A DNA stretch of 64,000 nucleotides from Rariloculus sp965263005. Its GTDB lineage: Bacteria > Pseudomonadota > Gammaproteobacteria > Steroidobacterales > Rariloculaceae. Under the pieces are notes generated by a model, which saw only the letters and a program-made list of their open reading frames with translations, was not told where the DNA came from and made no database searches. Shown piece after piece: positions 7,900 to 16,533 of the stretch (its first letter is position 1; every line of letters starts with the position of its first letter). The DNA lies in assembly GCF_965263005.1 (NCBI RefSeq), contig NZ_OZ253579.1:310001-374000 (forward strand), read 5' to 3'. Position numbers and translations under genes: made by a program.

Positions 7900-10085
7900 G
7901 AATCGGCCCTTCGCTCGGCTGCACGCTCACCAGCCTGGCGCGTCACGCGGACGACGCCGGGAATAGTGCGGATACTGCCCAGGACTTGCGCCAGGTGCTT
8001 GCGGTCGCGGACTCTCAGTCTAAACACCTGCACGGCGCCGTCAGCTTCCGTGTCGACCCTGACGCGATCGATGTTGCAGTCCGTCGCAGAGATTCTCGCC
8101 GCGATCTCGGCCAGCAAGCCGACCCTGTCCATCGTGCGCACATGGATCTCGCTCAAAAACTCGCGTCTCGGCCGGCTCATCCATCTTACGGGTATCCATT
8201 TCGACGGCTGCTTGCGGTATTCGGCCAGATTGCCGCAGGACTCGCTATGGATAACGATGCCGCGGCCGCTCGACATGAACCCTATGATGTCGTCCCCGGG
8301 AATCGGGTAACAGCAGCGGGCGTAGTCGACGACGAGCCCTTCGGTCCCTGCGACGTCAAGCGGCTGGCGGCGCGCCGCCGCGGCCATGTGGTCGCGCTTG
8401 GCATCCTGGGCGAGCATTCCCGCGACGATCGGCGCGATGCGCCGGCCGAGCCCCACTTCCTCATAGAGCGAGCCGAGCTCGCTGAGGCCGAGGTCCTCGA
8501 GAACGGAGTTGATTCTCACTTTTCGCAGCTTGCGCAGACTCAGCGAATAAGGGCGCAATGCCTGACTCAGCAGCAACTTCCCGAGTGTACGCGCCTCGTC
8601 CTTCTCGAGATTTCTGAGGTAAGCGCGGATCGCGTTTCGCGCTTTCGCCGTGACGACGTAGTTGACCCAGCTCGCGTGCGGGCGCGCCGATCTGGCCGTG
8701 ATGATCTCAACGGTCTCGCCATTGTTGAGCGCGGTCCTGAGCGGGACGAGCCGGCGATCGACTTTCGCCGCGACGCAGCGGTTGCCTACGCCGGTATGCA
8801 CGGCATAAGCGAAATCCACGGTCGTCGCGCCGCGCGGCAACCGAAGAATCTCGCCTTTCGGAGTGAACACGTAGACCTTGTCCGGGAACAGATCCACCCG
8901 AACAGTCTCGAGAAACTCCTCGGAGCTTGCCGCATGCTGCAGCTCCATCAGCCCCGAGAGCCACGCGCGAGCGCGCTCTTCGGTGCTGTAGGTCTGCTTG
9001 TCCACCGCCTTGTATTGCCAATTTGCTGCAATGCCGCGGTCGGCGACCTGGTCCATCTCGTCTGTCCGGATTTGAACTTCCAGCGGAATCCCGTTCGTCC
9101 CGAAGAGCGTCGTGTGCAGCGACTGGTAACCGTTTACCCGCGGAATCGCGATGTAGTCCTTGAAGCGTCCCGGCATCGGCTTGTAGAGCTTGTGCACGAG
9201 ACCGAGCACGCGGTAACAGGTGTCGATGTCCTGAACGATGACACGGATGCCGAAGACATCGACGATTTCCGACAGGTGCACATGCTTGCGCTGCATCTTC
9301 TGGTAGATGCTGTAGATATGCTTCTCGCGCCCGGTAACTCGCGCTTCTATACCCTCGTCGCCGAGGACTTTCGTCAACCTCGTCTCGAGTTTGCGCAGGA
9401 CATGACGTTGATTACCTTTCGCCTTGCGCAGTGCGCGTTCGAGCACGCGGTACCGAAACGGCCGATACGTGCTGAAGCCGAGATTCTCCAGTTCGACCTT
9501 GAGGCTATAGATTCCGAGCCGATTGGCGATCGGCGCGTAAATCTCCAGGGTCTCCTTCGCGATCCGCCGCTGCTTCTCCAATGGCAACGCCGAAATCGTG
9601 CGCATGTTGTGTGCCCGGTCGGCGAGCTTGACGAGGATAACGCGCAGGTCCCGAACCATCGCGAGCAGCATTTTTCTGAAGCTCTCCGCTTGAGCTTCCG
9701 CGGCGCTGTCGAAACGCAGTCGATCGAGCTTGCTGACACCGTCGACGAGCAGCGCGACATCCTCGCCGAACCGCTCCCTGATCTCATCGACGGTGCTCGC
9801 CGTGTCCTCGATCACGTCGTGTAAAAGCGCCGCCTTGATCGAGCCTGCGTCGAGATGCAGCGCCGCGAGGACTTCCGCAACCGCGATCGGGTGGGTGATG
9901 TAGGGGTCGCCGCTGCGGCGCAACTGCCCCTCGTGGACCTTGGCGCTGTACTCGTAGGCGGCTACGATTCCGGGCAGGTCCTGTTCGGGAAGATAGGATT
10001 CGAGATTGGTGAGCAGCGCACCGAAATTGTCACTGCGCCAAGCCGCCGGCAGGCTCCGCTCGCGTATCGCCGCACCGTAGTCCAT
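7896..10085 (-). CDS. spoT: Bifunctional (p)ppGpp synthetase/hydrolase SpoT
   Basis: Makes and degrades the alarmone (p)ppGpp. The 729-residue protein has an N-terminal HD hydrolase domain with H89-D90 and the following EDT intact, so hydrolysis is expected. The synthetase domain carries RFKD at 307-310, the RxKD form seen in bifunctional Rel/SpoT rather than the ExDD of monofunctional RelA, followed by RVNGYQSLHT. A TGS domain lies near residues 395-455 and an ACT domain at about 655-725. The start ATG at 10085 lies 37 bases downstream of rpoZ. No second RSH gene is in the window. Confidence 0.96.
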   Translation of the reverse strand: MDYGAAIRERSLPAAWRSDNFGALLTNLESYLPEQDLPGIVAAYEYSAKVHEGQLRRSGDPYITHPIAVAEVLAALHLDAGSIKAALLHDVIEDTASTVDEIRERFGEDVALLVDGVSKLDRLRFDSAAEAQAESFRKMLLAMVRDLRVILVKLADRAHNMRTISALPLEKQRRIAKETLEIYAPIANRLGIYSLKVELENLGFSTYRPFRYRVLERALRKAKGNQRHVLRKLETRLTKVLGDEGIEARVTGREKHIYSIYQKMQRKHVHLSEIVDVFGIRVIVQDIDTCYRVLGLVHKLYKPMPGRFKDYIAIPRVNGYQSLHTTLFGTNGIPLEVQIRTDEMDQVADRGIAANWQYKAVDKQTYSTEERARAWLSGLMELQHAASSEEFLETVRVDLFPDKVYVFTPKGEILRLPRGATTVDFAYAVHTGVGNRCVAAKVDRRLVPLRTALNNGETVEIITARSARPHASWVNYVVTAKARNAIRAYLRNLEKDEARTLGKLLLSQALRPYSLSLRKLRKVRINSVLEDLGLSELGSLYEEVGLGRRIAPIVAGMLAQDAKRDHMAAAARRQPLDVAGTEGLVVDYARCCYPIPGDDIIGFMSSGRGIVIHSESCGNLAEYRKQPSKWIPVRWMSRPRREFLSEIHVRTMDRVGLLAEIAARISATDCNIDRVRVDTEADGAVQVFRLRVRDRKHLAQVLGSIRTIPGVVRVTRQAGERAAERRADS

Positions 10086-10121
10086 CGAAATATCTCACCG
10101 GATCGACGAACTCGAAGTGTG

Positions 10122-10415
10122 TCACTCGCCGAACGTAATCGGCCTGGCGCCAAGCGGATTATCCGGCAACGCCGCCGGGCTTGGCCCGAACGCGAGAAGC
10201 TCGTCGACAGGCTGATCGCGTTCCTCGAGGATGTTCTCGGTGATGTAGCCCTCCGCGACCTCACGCAGCGCGACCACCGTGGGCTTGTCGTTCTCCCACT
10301 CGACTCTGGGCTCGGCGCCGTTGGCAAGCTGGCGGGAGCGCTTCGCGGCGACGAGCACGAGCTGAAACATGTTCGATATGTTATCGGTGCAGTCTTCTAC
10401 AGTAATTCTGGCCAT
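10122..10415 (-). CDS. rpoZ: RNA polymerase omega subunit
   Basis: Omega subunit assisting beta-prime folding and RNAP assembly, and forming part of a ppGpp-binding site. The 97-residue protein starts MARITVEDC, the classical omega N-terminus, with RSRQL and the VVALREVAEG helix. A strong Shine-Dalgarno GGAGGG lies before the ATG at 10415. The spoT neighbour on the same strand is the usual arrangement. The Pro/Gly-rich tail (residues 75-97) is longer than in short homologues. Confidence 0.95.
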   Translation of the reverse strand: MARITVEDCTDNISNMFQLVLVAAKRSRQLANGAEPRVEWENDKPTVVALREVAEGYITENILEERDQPVDELLAFGPSPAALPDNPLGARPITFGE

Positions 10416-10464
10416 CGAGGTCCCTCCGTGGGCATCGCTTGCCAGTTTACTTCAATCCCCGCGC

Positions 10465-10492
10465 CAAGTCGCCGGTAACCGCGGGCTGCTAG
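10465..10492 (-). mobile_element. Terminal remnant (B) of the CTAG-flanked element at the gmk stop codon
   Basis: On the minus strand, CTAG-CAGCCCGCGG reproduces the element terminus with one substitution, and its TAG is the gmk stop codon. Only this end and a short GC-rich tail are recognisable, so the call rests on the terminus and on the same placement seen at mrcA and ubiE. Confidence 0.45.
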
Positions 10493-11133
10493 GAGCCTGC
10501 GCCGCCGCTGACGATGGCCTCGATCCGCTCGCGCACACGCCTGGCGCTTGTCCTGTGCACATCGTCGCGACCGTGCACGATGGCCGCGAGCTCGGCGGCC
10601 GCTTGCTCGAGATCGTCGTTGATCAACACGTAGTTGAATTCCGTCCAGTGCGTCATGTCGCTAAACGCTTCTGCGAGCCGCCGCTTGATCGTCGCTTCAG
10701 AGTCCGTGGCGCGCCCGCGCAGACGCCGGTCGAGCTCGGCCAGACTCGGCGGCAAAATGAAAACGCTCGTCGCTGCGGGCACCGCCTCGCAGATCTGCCG
10801 CGCACCTTGCCAGTCGATCTCCAGAACGACCGTGTGACCCGCGGTGAGCAACGTCTCGACATGCTCGCGACTCGTGCCGTACCAATGGCCGAAGACTTCG
10901 GCGTACTCGAGGAAAGCGCCCTCGTCGATCATCTGCCTGAACTCGTCCTGCCTCACGAACTGATAGTCCTCGCCGTCGACTTCCGTTTCGCGGCGAGGAC
11001 GCGTGGTATGGGAAACCGAAAACTTGAGGTTGGGTACGCGGCGCAGCAGCTCATGCACGAGCGAGGTCTTGCCGGCGCCGGACGGCGCAGCGAGAACGAT
11101 GATCCTGCCTCGCCCGGAACCCGATTCGGACAT
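10489..11133 (-). CDS. gmk: Guanylate kinase
   Basis: Phosphorylates GMP to GDP with ATP in purine nucleotide synthesis. The P-loop APSGAGKT lies at residues 16-23, followed by the GMP-binding region (SHTTRPRR, GEDYQFV, FLEYAEVFGHWYGTS). Of two starts, GTG at 11139 overlaps the yicC stop and ATG at 11133 has a GGAG five bases upstream; I prefer the ATG, giving 214 residues. Its stop codon TAG coincides with the CTAG end of element remnant B. Confidence 0.96.
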   Translation of the reverse strand: MSESGSGRGRIIVLAAPSGAGKTSLVHELLRRVPNLKFSVSHTTRPRRETEVDGEDYQFVRQDEFRQMIDEGAFLEYAEVFGHWYGTSREHVETLLTAGHTVVLEIDWQGARQICEAVPAATSVFILPPSLAELDRRLRGRATDSEATIKRRLAEAFSDMTHWTEFNYVLINDDLEQAAAELAAIVHGRDDVHRTSARRVRERIEAIVSGGAGS

Positions 11134-11135
11134 CG

Positions 11136-11996
11136 TCACTCCAGGTTCTGCACTTGCTCTCGCATCTGCTCGATCAGCACCTTGATGTCGACGGCGCTGC
11201 GTGTCAGTTGCGGGTCCTGAGCCTTCGACGCGAGCGTATTTGCCTCCCGGTTCAGCTCCTGTATCAGGAAATCGAGCCGCCGTCCCACGGGCTCGTCGCG
11301 ACCGAGCACGTCTCGAATCTCCGCGATGTGCGCGTCGAGGCGATCGACTTCCTCGGTCACGTCGAGACGCTGCGCGACAAGTACGAGCTCCTGTTCGAGG
11401 CGCCCGGGAGTTGCCTGGACATCGAGCCTCTCCAGGCGCTCCGTGAGCTTGTCCCGGTAACCCTGCTCAGCGCTCGCGAGCAGCGGCCGCACACCGGACG
11501 CGAGTGACGCGATCGTGTCGCATCGATCGGCCAATAGCTCGGCGATGCGGTCCCCCTCCCGGCGCCGTGCACGCCGCAGCTTCTTGAGCGCCTCCGTAAG
11601 GCATCGCTTGGCGGGCTCGATGAGTGCAGTGAGCTCCGGCGCCTTGAGCACGCCGGGCCAGCGCAGCAATTCGGCGATACTGAAAGGCTTCGCGTCCGGA
11701 ACCTCGTTGCGCACCGCGTCCTGCAAGCGAGCCAAGCCTGCGAGCGTCTCTGCATCGACGTCGGAAATCGAGGGCTCGGCCGTCAATGCCGTCACGTTGA
11801 GCGTGCACTCGAGCCTTCCGCGGTTGACGCCCGAGGCAATGACATCGCGGTATTCAGGTTCGGCGTGGCGCAACTCGTCGGGCAAGCGAAAGCGAATGTC
11901 GAGAAAACGATGATTGACGCTGCGCAGTTCCCAGTTGAGCTCAAAGGGCGTAACGACGAGGGTCGTCGCCGCGAATCCCGTCATGCTGAGAGGCAT
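11136..11996 (-). CDS. yicC: YicC family endoribonuclease
   Basis: Member of the YicC/YloC family, described as endoribonucleases that help degrade small RNAs. Both family parts are present: the N-terminal YicC region (SMTGFA, WELRSVNHRFLDIRFRLP) and the C-terminal DUF1732 region (RLDAHIAEIRDVL, GRRLDFLIQELNREANTLASK). I chose ATG at 11996, beginning MPLSMTGF, because homologues begin at this point; a frame 10 codons longer exists. gmk starts right at its stop. rph diverges on the other side. Confidence 0.93.
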   Translation of the reverse strand: MPLSMTGFAATTLVVTPFELNWELRSVNHRFLDIRFRLPDELRHAEPEYRDVIASGVNRGRLECTLNVTALTAEPSISDVDAETLAGLARLQDAVRNEVPDAKPFSIAELLRWPGVLKAPELTALIEPAKRCLTEALKKLRRARRREGDRIAELLADRCDTIASLASGVRPLLASAEQGYRDKLTERLERLDVQATPGRLEQELVLVAQRLDVTEEVDRLDAHIAEIRDVLGRDEPVGRRLDFLIQELNREANTLASKAQDPQLTRSAVDIKVLIEQMREQVQNLE

Positions 11997-12115
11997 CGAG
12001 CGGTGTCCATGAATAAATTCACACAATTCCCCGGGCCTAAGTCTAAGATACGGGCACCTCGGAGACGAGCGAAGATCGTTAAATTCGACTGTGCGTAGCT
12101 GACGGAGAGAGCATT

Positions 12116-12832
12116 ATGCGCCCGAGTGGACGCGGATCCGACGAAATGAGGCCGGTGCGTTTCGTTCCAGGCTTCACGATGCATGCCGAGGGCTCGGTGC
12201 TCGCCGAGTTCGGGTCCACTCGTGTCCTGTGCACGGCCTCGATCGAGGCCAGAGTCCCTCAGTTCCTCAAAGGACGTCAGCAAGGCTGGGTCACGGCCGA
12301 GTACGGCATGCTCCCGCGCGCCACGCACACGCGCTCGGCGCGAGAAGCCGCGCGCGGCCGGCAGAGCGGGCGCACCCTCGAGATCCAACGCCTCATCGGC
12401 CGCAGCCTGCGATCGGTCGTCGACCTGGCTGCGCTCGGCGAGCGGACCATCACGATAGACTGCGACGTGCTGCAGGCGGACGGCGGCACGCGCACCTGCG
12501 CGATCTCGGGCGGCTACGTGGCGCTGGGGCTGGCCGCGCGCCGCCTGCTTTCAAGCCAGCGGATCGACGACGACCCGATCCACGGACAGGTCGCCGCCGT
12601 GTCGGTCGGCATAGTGGACGGTGTCACGGTGCTCGACCTCGATTACGCCGAGGATGCCGACGCCGAGACCGACATGAATGTCGTCATGAACGAGGCCGGG
12701 GGTTTCGTCGAGATTCAGGGTACGGCCGAGGGACACGCGTTTCTTCGCGGCGAGCTCGAGGAACTGCTTGACCTGGCAGGTGCAGGCATCAAGACCTTGA
12801 TCGCGGCGCAAGCCGCGGCGCTCTCGGAGTGA
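12116..12832 (+). CDS. rph: Ribonuclease PH
   Basis: Phosphorolytic 3'-5' exoribonuclease that trims tRNA 3' ends. The 238-residue protein starts MRPSGR with typical RPVRF, EGSVLAEFG and RSAREAARGRQSGRTLEIQRLIGR segments, which include the catalytic arginines, and TIDCDVLQADGGTRTC. A GGAGA lies a few bases before the ATG. The stop overlaps the GTG of rdgB (GTGA), so the pair is probably coupled. It diverges from yicC with about 120 bases between. Confidence 0.97.
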   Translation: MRPSGRGSDEMRPVRFVPGFTMHAEGSVLAEFGSTRVLCTASIEARVPQFLKGRQQGWVTAEYGMLPRATHTRSAREAARGRQSGRTLEIQRLIGRSLRSVVDLAALGERTITIDCDVLQADGGTRTCAISGGYVALGLAARRLLSSQRIDDDPIHGQVAAVSVGIVDGVTVLDLDYAEDADAETDMNVVMNEAGGFVEIQGTAEGHAFLRGELEELLDLAGAGIKTLIAAQAAALSE

Positions 12833-13452
12833 CGGACTATCGCGACCGCTGGGTTCTCGCGAGCGGCAATCCGGGCAAGCTCAACGAGTTTCGTGCGCTG
12901 CTCGAAGACACGGGCCTCAGGATCGTGCCGCAGTCGAACTTCGGTCTCGATGGCGCGGCCGAAACAGGCGCGAGCTTCGTCGAGAACGCGCTGATCAAGG
13001 CGCGGCATGCGGCGGCCTCTACCGGATTGCCGGCGATCGCGGACGACTCGGGTCTGACGGTGGACGCGCTCGACGGCGCTCCCGGCGTCCGCTCGGCGCG
13101 CTTTGCCGGACCCGGCGCAGACGACGCCGCCAACGTCGCCCGTCTGCTCGAGGCGATTGGCGGGATCGCCGAGGATCGGCGAACCGCGCGCTTCCACTGC
13201 GTGATCGTGGCCCTGACCCACGCCGGCGTGCCCGCACCACTGATAGCGCACGGCGAATGGATCGGCCGCATCGCGCTGCGGCCGGCAGGCAGCGGCGGAT
13301 TCGGTTACGACCCAGTTTTCTACGTCCCGGCGCTCGGCGCGACGGCGGCCGAGCTCGCACCCGACGTCAAGAACTCGGTCAGCCACCGCTACCGCGCAGC
13401 ACGCCGCCTCAAGGCTTTGTTGAGGTCGAGTGGGCTTGTTGGCCGCCCGTAG
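12829..13452 (+). CDS. rdgB: XTP/dITP pyrophosphatase (RdgB/HAM1)
   Basis: House-cleaning enzyme hydrolysing non-canonical purine triphosphates (dITP, XTP) to monophosphates. The 207-residue protein shows the substrate motif SGNPGKLNEF near residue 12, the catalytic DDSGL, and GAPGVRSAR and GFGYDPVF. Translation starts with GTG at 12829, overlapping the rph stop. hemW, a frequent next gene, is absent; instead a 414-base non-coding region follows. Confidence 0.97.
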   Translation: MTDYRDRWVLASGNPGKLNEFRALLEDTGLRIVPQSNFGLDGAAETGASFVENALIKARHAAASTGLPAIADDSGLTVDALDGAPGVRSARFAGPGADDAANVARLLEAIGGIAEDRRTARFHCVIVALTHAGVPAPLIAHGEWIGRIALRPAGSGGFGYDPVFYVPALGATAAELAPDVKNSVSHRYRAARRLKALLRSSGLVGRP

Positions 13453-13866
13453 CGTCGCCGCGCGACGGCAGAAATTATGCACATCTGACCATGTATTACG
13501 GAGAATCAAGACCTTTGCGCCACATTTATGCAGCAGAACCGGCGATGTCGCCATAACATACTGAATAATAAATAAAAACGAGAAATCCCTTTTTTGGCGC
13601 AATCACTGGATACTGTTTTGGCGACGGCGGTACGAGACCCTAATCACAATGATTTCCACAGACTTATACACAGATATTGTGGATAACGTCAGCGCGCGGA
13701 GGGGGTTGACGTGCTCCCAACCGTTGCCTGAGCGAATGCCCTGAATTGCCGGACGGCGCGACCAACGATTCCACCATAGTCACTGTTCGTATGGCATAGC
13801 AAAAGCTCAGCTTGTTTTTGCGGCGCACCGGCAGTATGCTCACGCGCCCGCTTCGGATGCGAGCTT
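13453..13866. other. oriC: Candidate replication origin: AT-rich region with DnaA boxes between rdgB and rpmE
   Basis: This 414-base gap lacks a convincing gene. Three exact matches to TTATNCACA occur: TTATGCACA at 13475-13483, TTATACACA at 13664-13672, and TTATCCACA on the minus strand at 13678-13686. The last two form an inverted pair. Two weaker 7/9 matches lie at 13526-13534 and 13652-13660. Between them, 13553-13610 is strikingly AT-rich for this GC-rich window and could serve as an unwinding element. Genes to the left up to 12.0 kb read mostly leftward, and rpmE and gltA read rightward. The function is inferred; it could instead be a DnaA titration or regulatory site. Confidence 0.5.
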
Positions 13867-14088
13867 ATGAAGCCGGACATTCACCCAAATTACGACGAGA
13901 TCAAGGTCACGTGCAGTTGCGGCAACGAGTTCACGACTCGGTCGACGCTCATTGGTGAGCTGCATGTCGAAGTCTGCTCGTCCTGCCACCCTTTCTACAC
14001 CGGCAAGCAAAAGATCCTCGATTCCGGCGGCCGCGTCGACAGATTCCGGCGCCGCTACGGCATGACGGCCCGAAAAACGTCAAACTGA
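13867..14088 (+). CDS. rpmE: 50S ribosomal protein L31
   Basis: Large-subunit ribosomal protein at the central protuberance and intersubunit bridge. The 73-residue protein starts MKPDIHPNY. It is the zinc-binding (C+) type: cysteines in CSCG near residue 17 and CSSCHPFYTGKQK near 37-40. The C-terminus DRFRRRYG is typical. It stands alone, with the 414-base DnaA-box region upstream and the gltA promoter region downstream. Confidence 0.97.
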   Translation: MKPDIHPNYDEIKVTCSCGNEFTTRSTLIGELHVEVCSSCHPFYTGKQKILDSGGRVDRFRRRYGMTARKTSN

Positions 14089-14407
14089 GTTCGCGGTCCC
14101 CGCGCACGCTCCGAAAGCTCTGACACGGGGTCTGCAAGGCCGCAGGCGCCATTGCAGATAACCTTGCGGGACCGGCTCGGCAACGAGCCGTGATCGTGCG
14201 CGAAGCAGATTCTTTACGGCAACCGGCCGGCATGGCGCTCAGCGCTAACGCCGAGCATTCCGTCTTTGGAGACGAAGGCCGCACTGCTGCTATAATTGAC
14301 TTTTTTACGCGGCATCCAGGCCACGCGCCGTCGGCACGCTGCGCCAGAATCGATCCGCCCGGTCCACGGGCCCGATAAAACTTGTTTGCGGCTAGCAGGT
14401 GCGACAC
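14089..14407 (+). promoter_or_regulatory. gltA upstream region with a consensus -10 box
   Basis: This 319-base gap holds no supported gene. A perfect TATAAT lies at 14291-14296, about 110 bases before the gltA ATG. The upstream TTGGAG gives a long 19-base spacing, so the -35 element is weak. A long 5' leader would follow. No riboswitch class or strong terminator was recognised. Confidence 0.4.
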
Positions 14408-15706
14408 ATGACCGATGAGCACTACAGCTTGATCGACCCGAAATCCGGCCGTCGGCTCGATTTTCCCGTCCTTGAGACCACGCTCGGTCCCAATGTGATC
14501 GACGTGACCGGACTTTATGGCCAATGCGGTGTGTTCACTTACGACCCAGGGTTCGGCACAACCGCGAGCTGTACGAGCGACGTTACCTTCGTCGACGGTG
14601 AGGAGGGCGTCCTGCTCTATCGCGGCTATCCCATCGAGCAGCTCGCCGAGCATTCCTCGTTCACCGAGGTCGCCTACCTGCTTCTGTACGGTGATCTTCC
14701 GACAGCCGATCAGTTGCGGGCGTTCGACTACTCGCTCTGCACGCACACGATGATCAACGAGTCGCTGCTGCGTTTCTTCAACGGCTTTCACCACAATGCC
14801 CACCCCATGGCGATGGTCTCGGGAGTCGTCGCGTCGATGTCGGCCTTCTATCACGACACGACCGACATACACATGCCGCACGACCGTGACGTGTTCGCGC
14901 ATCGCATCATCGCGAAGCTCCCGACCATTGCCGCGGCCGCCTACAAGCATTCCAAGGGCCAGCCTTTCGTCTATCCGCTCAACAGCCTCGACTATTGCAG
15001 CAACACGCTGCACATGTTCTTTTCCGTGCCGTCCGACGATTACGAGGTCGATCCCGTCGCCGCCCAGGCGCTCGATCTGCTGTTCATTCTGCACGCCGAC
15101 CACGAACAGAACTGCAGCACTTCCACGGTCCGCCTCGCGGGCAGCTCCGGCACGAATCCGTACGCGGCGATCGCGGCTGGCATTTCCGCGCTTTGGGGCC
15201 CGGCCCACGGCGGCGCGAACGAAGCGGTCATCAACATGCTCGAGGATATCGGCACCGCGAACAACATCCCGAAGTACATCGACCGTGCCAAGGACGGGAG
15301 CGACCCGTTTCGCCTGATGGGGTTCGGTCACCGCGTCTACAAGAACCACGACCCGAGAGCCACGATAATCAGGAAGATGTGTCACCGGCTTCTCGAGAGG
15401 CTCCGCGCCAACGACACGCCACTGTTCGACCTCGCGCTCAAGCTTGAGGAGGTCGCGCTCAAGGACGACTACTTCGTCGAGAAAAACCTCTATCCCAATG
15501 TCGACTTCTACTCGGGCATCATCTATCGGGCGCTCGGCATCCCGAAGTCCATGTTCACCGTCATGTTCGCGATCGCAAGATGCGTGGGCTGGGTCACGCA
15601 CTGGCGCGAGATGGTCACGGATCCCGGCACGCGGATCGGTCGGCCGAGGCAGCTCTACGTCGGTCCGGACAAGCGCGACTATCTGGCGCTCGACGAGCGG
15701 GGCTAA
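14408..15706 (+). CDS. gltA: Citrate synthase
   Basis: Condenses oxaloacetate and acetyl-CoA at the entry of the TCA cycle. The 432-residue protein fits the hexameric type of Gram-negative bacteria. Catalytic regions are visible: HADHEQN, PAHGGANEAV with the active-site His, GFGHRVYKNHDPRA, and the C-terminal VDFYSGIIYRALGIP with the catalytic Asp. I chose ATG at 14408 (MTDEHYSL) over a GTG three codons upstream. An unknown gene converges on it 4 bases after the stop. Confidence 0.97.
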   Translation: MTDEHYSLIDPKSGRRLDFPVLETTLGPNVIDVTGLYGQCGVFTYDPGFGTTASCTSDVTFVDGEEGVLLYRGYPIEQLAEHSSFTEVAYLLLYGDLPTADQLRAFDYSLCTHTMINESLLRFFNGFHHNAHPMAMVSGVVASMSAFYHDTTDIHMPHDRDVFAHRIIAKLPTIAAAAYKHSKGQPFVYPLNSLDYCSNTLHMFFSVPSDDYEVDPVAAQALDLLFILHADHEQNCSTSTVRLAGSSGTNPYAAIAAGISALWGPAHGGANEAVINMLEDIGTANNIPKYIDRAKDGSDPFRLMGFGHRVYKNHDPRATIIRKMCHRLLERLRANDTPLFDLALKLEEVALKDDYFVEKNLYPNVDFYSGIIYRALGIPKSMFTVMFAIARCVGWVTHWREMVTDPGTRIGRPRQLYVGPDKRDYLALDERG

Positions 15707-15710
15707 GCGT

Positions 15711-16325
15711 TCATTCGACGAGCAGCGCGCGGACCCTGGCGTTCGCCGCGCGTTCCATCGGCCGCTGGTCGACCGGGCTCAACGGCGCTTCGCGTAGTCC
15801 GTTCTCGGCGAAAACAATCAGCAGGATCCGTTCGCCGGCGCTGACGAAGCTGAATCCGGGCACGAGTTCGACACGGCGCCCACTGAATCGATACCGGCGC
15901 TGACACTCCTCGTAATCGATCCCCGCTCGCGCGAGGACGCCGGCGACGCTCTCGGGCGCATCAGCGAACAAGTGCAGTTCGATCGGGGAATTGCTTGTCG
16001 CTGTCCCCGACAGTACGGGCCCAACGAGCCGCGGTTCGAACAACGACAGCATCTGCATCGTGTCCGCGGCCACCTGGCGCAGCCTGCCAACGCGGTCGGA
16101 CTGCGTCGCCGGCTCGAATATTCGCTGCCGCTCGGCCAGGCAGGCTTCGATCTGCGCGTTGCTCGGCAACGTGCGCGTGCGGCTCACGGCAAGCCGCTCG
16201 GCCGCCTTGCGCTTCGCCATGCGATAGTCTGCGATGCCGTGCTCGATCATGAGGCGCGCGGCCTCCTGGGCCAGACGTTCTCGCACCCCCGCCGCCGCGG
16301 CAACACGGGAGCTGCCTTTAGGCAT
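15711..16325 (-). CDS. Conserved protein of unknown function, possibly nucleotidyltransferase-like
   Basis: 204 residues, no signal peptide or membrane segment. A basic N-terminal half (YRMAKRKAAERL, then LPSNAQIEACLAERQRIF) is followed by FEPRLVGPVLSGTA and a mixed alpha/beta segment PIELHLFADAPESV. The middle resembles conserved proteobacterial proteins sometimes labelled nucleotidyltransferase, but I see no complete GS-x-DxD catalytic motif, so function is left open. It converges with gltA. Upstream lies the 191-bp element copy C and then mrcA on the same strand. Confidence 0.7.
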   Translation of the reverse strand: MPKGSSRVAAAAGVRERLAQEAARLMIEHGIADYRMAKRKAAERLAVSRTRTLPSNAQIEACLAERQRIFEPATQSDRVGRLRQVAADTMQMLSLFEPRLVGPVLSGTATSNSPIELHLFADAPESVAGVLARAGIDYEECQRRYRFSGRRVELVPGFSFVSAGERILLIVFAENGLREAPLSPVDQRPMERAANARVRALLVE

Positions 16326-16334
16326 GAGCGTGCA

Positions 16335-16533
16335 CTAGCAGCCCTTGGCCAAAGCCCCGCTGCATGGGGCGGAAAACCGCCTCGCCGAAGACGGCTGATC
16401 GACCGGCGATGCATCCCGCCTGAGCTGCGTTGCTCGTCGCTCAAATATGTTCAATATTCTCGCTCCTCGCACCTTGTCAGACGGGCGCCTCGCCGGTCTC
16501 GGCGCGACGCGGGGTTTTGCCACGGGCTGCTAG
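16335..16533 (-). mobile_element. CTAG-flanked MITE-like element, 191-bp variant (copy C)
   Basis: Both ends are flanked by CTAG (16335-16338 and 16530-16533). On the minus strand the element starts CAGCCCGTGGC and ends with the near-inverse GCCAAGGGCTG. Internally it shares with the 158-bp copies the GAGACCGGCGAGGCGCCCG block, the GAGGAG...AATATT block and the GACGAGCAACGCAG block, but carries about 33 extra bases near its right end. The right-hand CTAG supplies the TAG stop codon of mrcA. No transposase is encoded, so it must have been mobilised in trans. Confidence 0.85.

Noticed and set aside
7986..9824. Long plus-strand open frame antisense to spoT
   Set aside because: High-GC codon bias leaves antisense frames open; no recognisable domain, and spoT on the other strand is certain.
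13949..15601. 550-codon minus-strand open frame opposite rpmE and gltA
   Set aside because: Shadow of gltA coding bias; composition is Arg/Asp/Val-rich without domain features.
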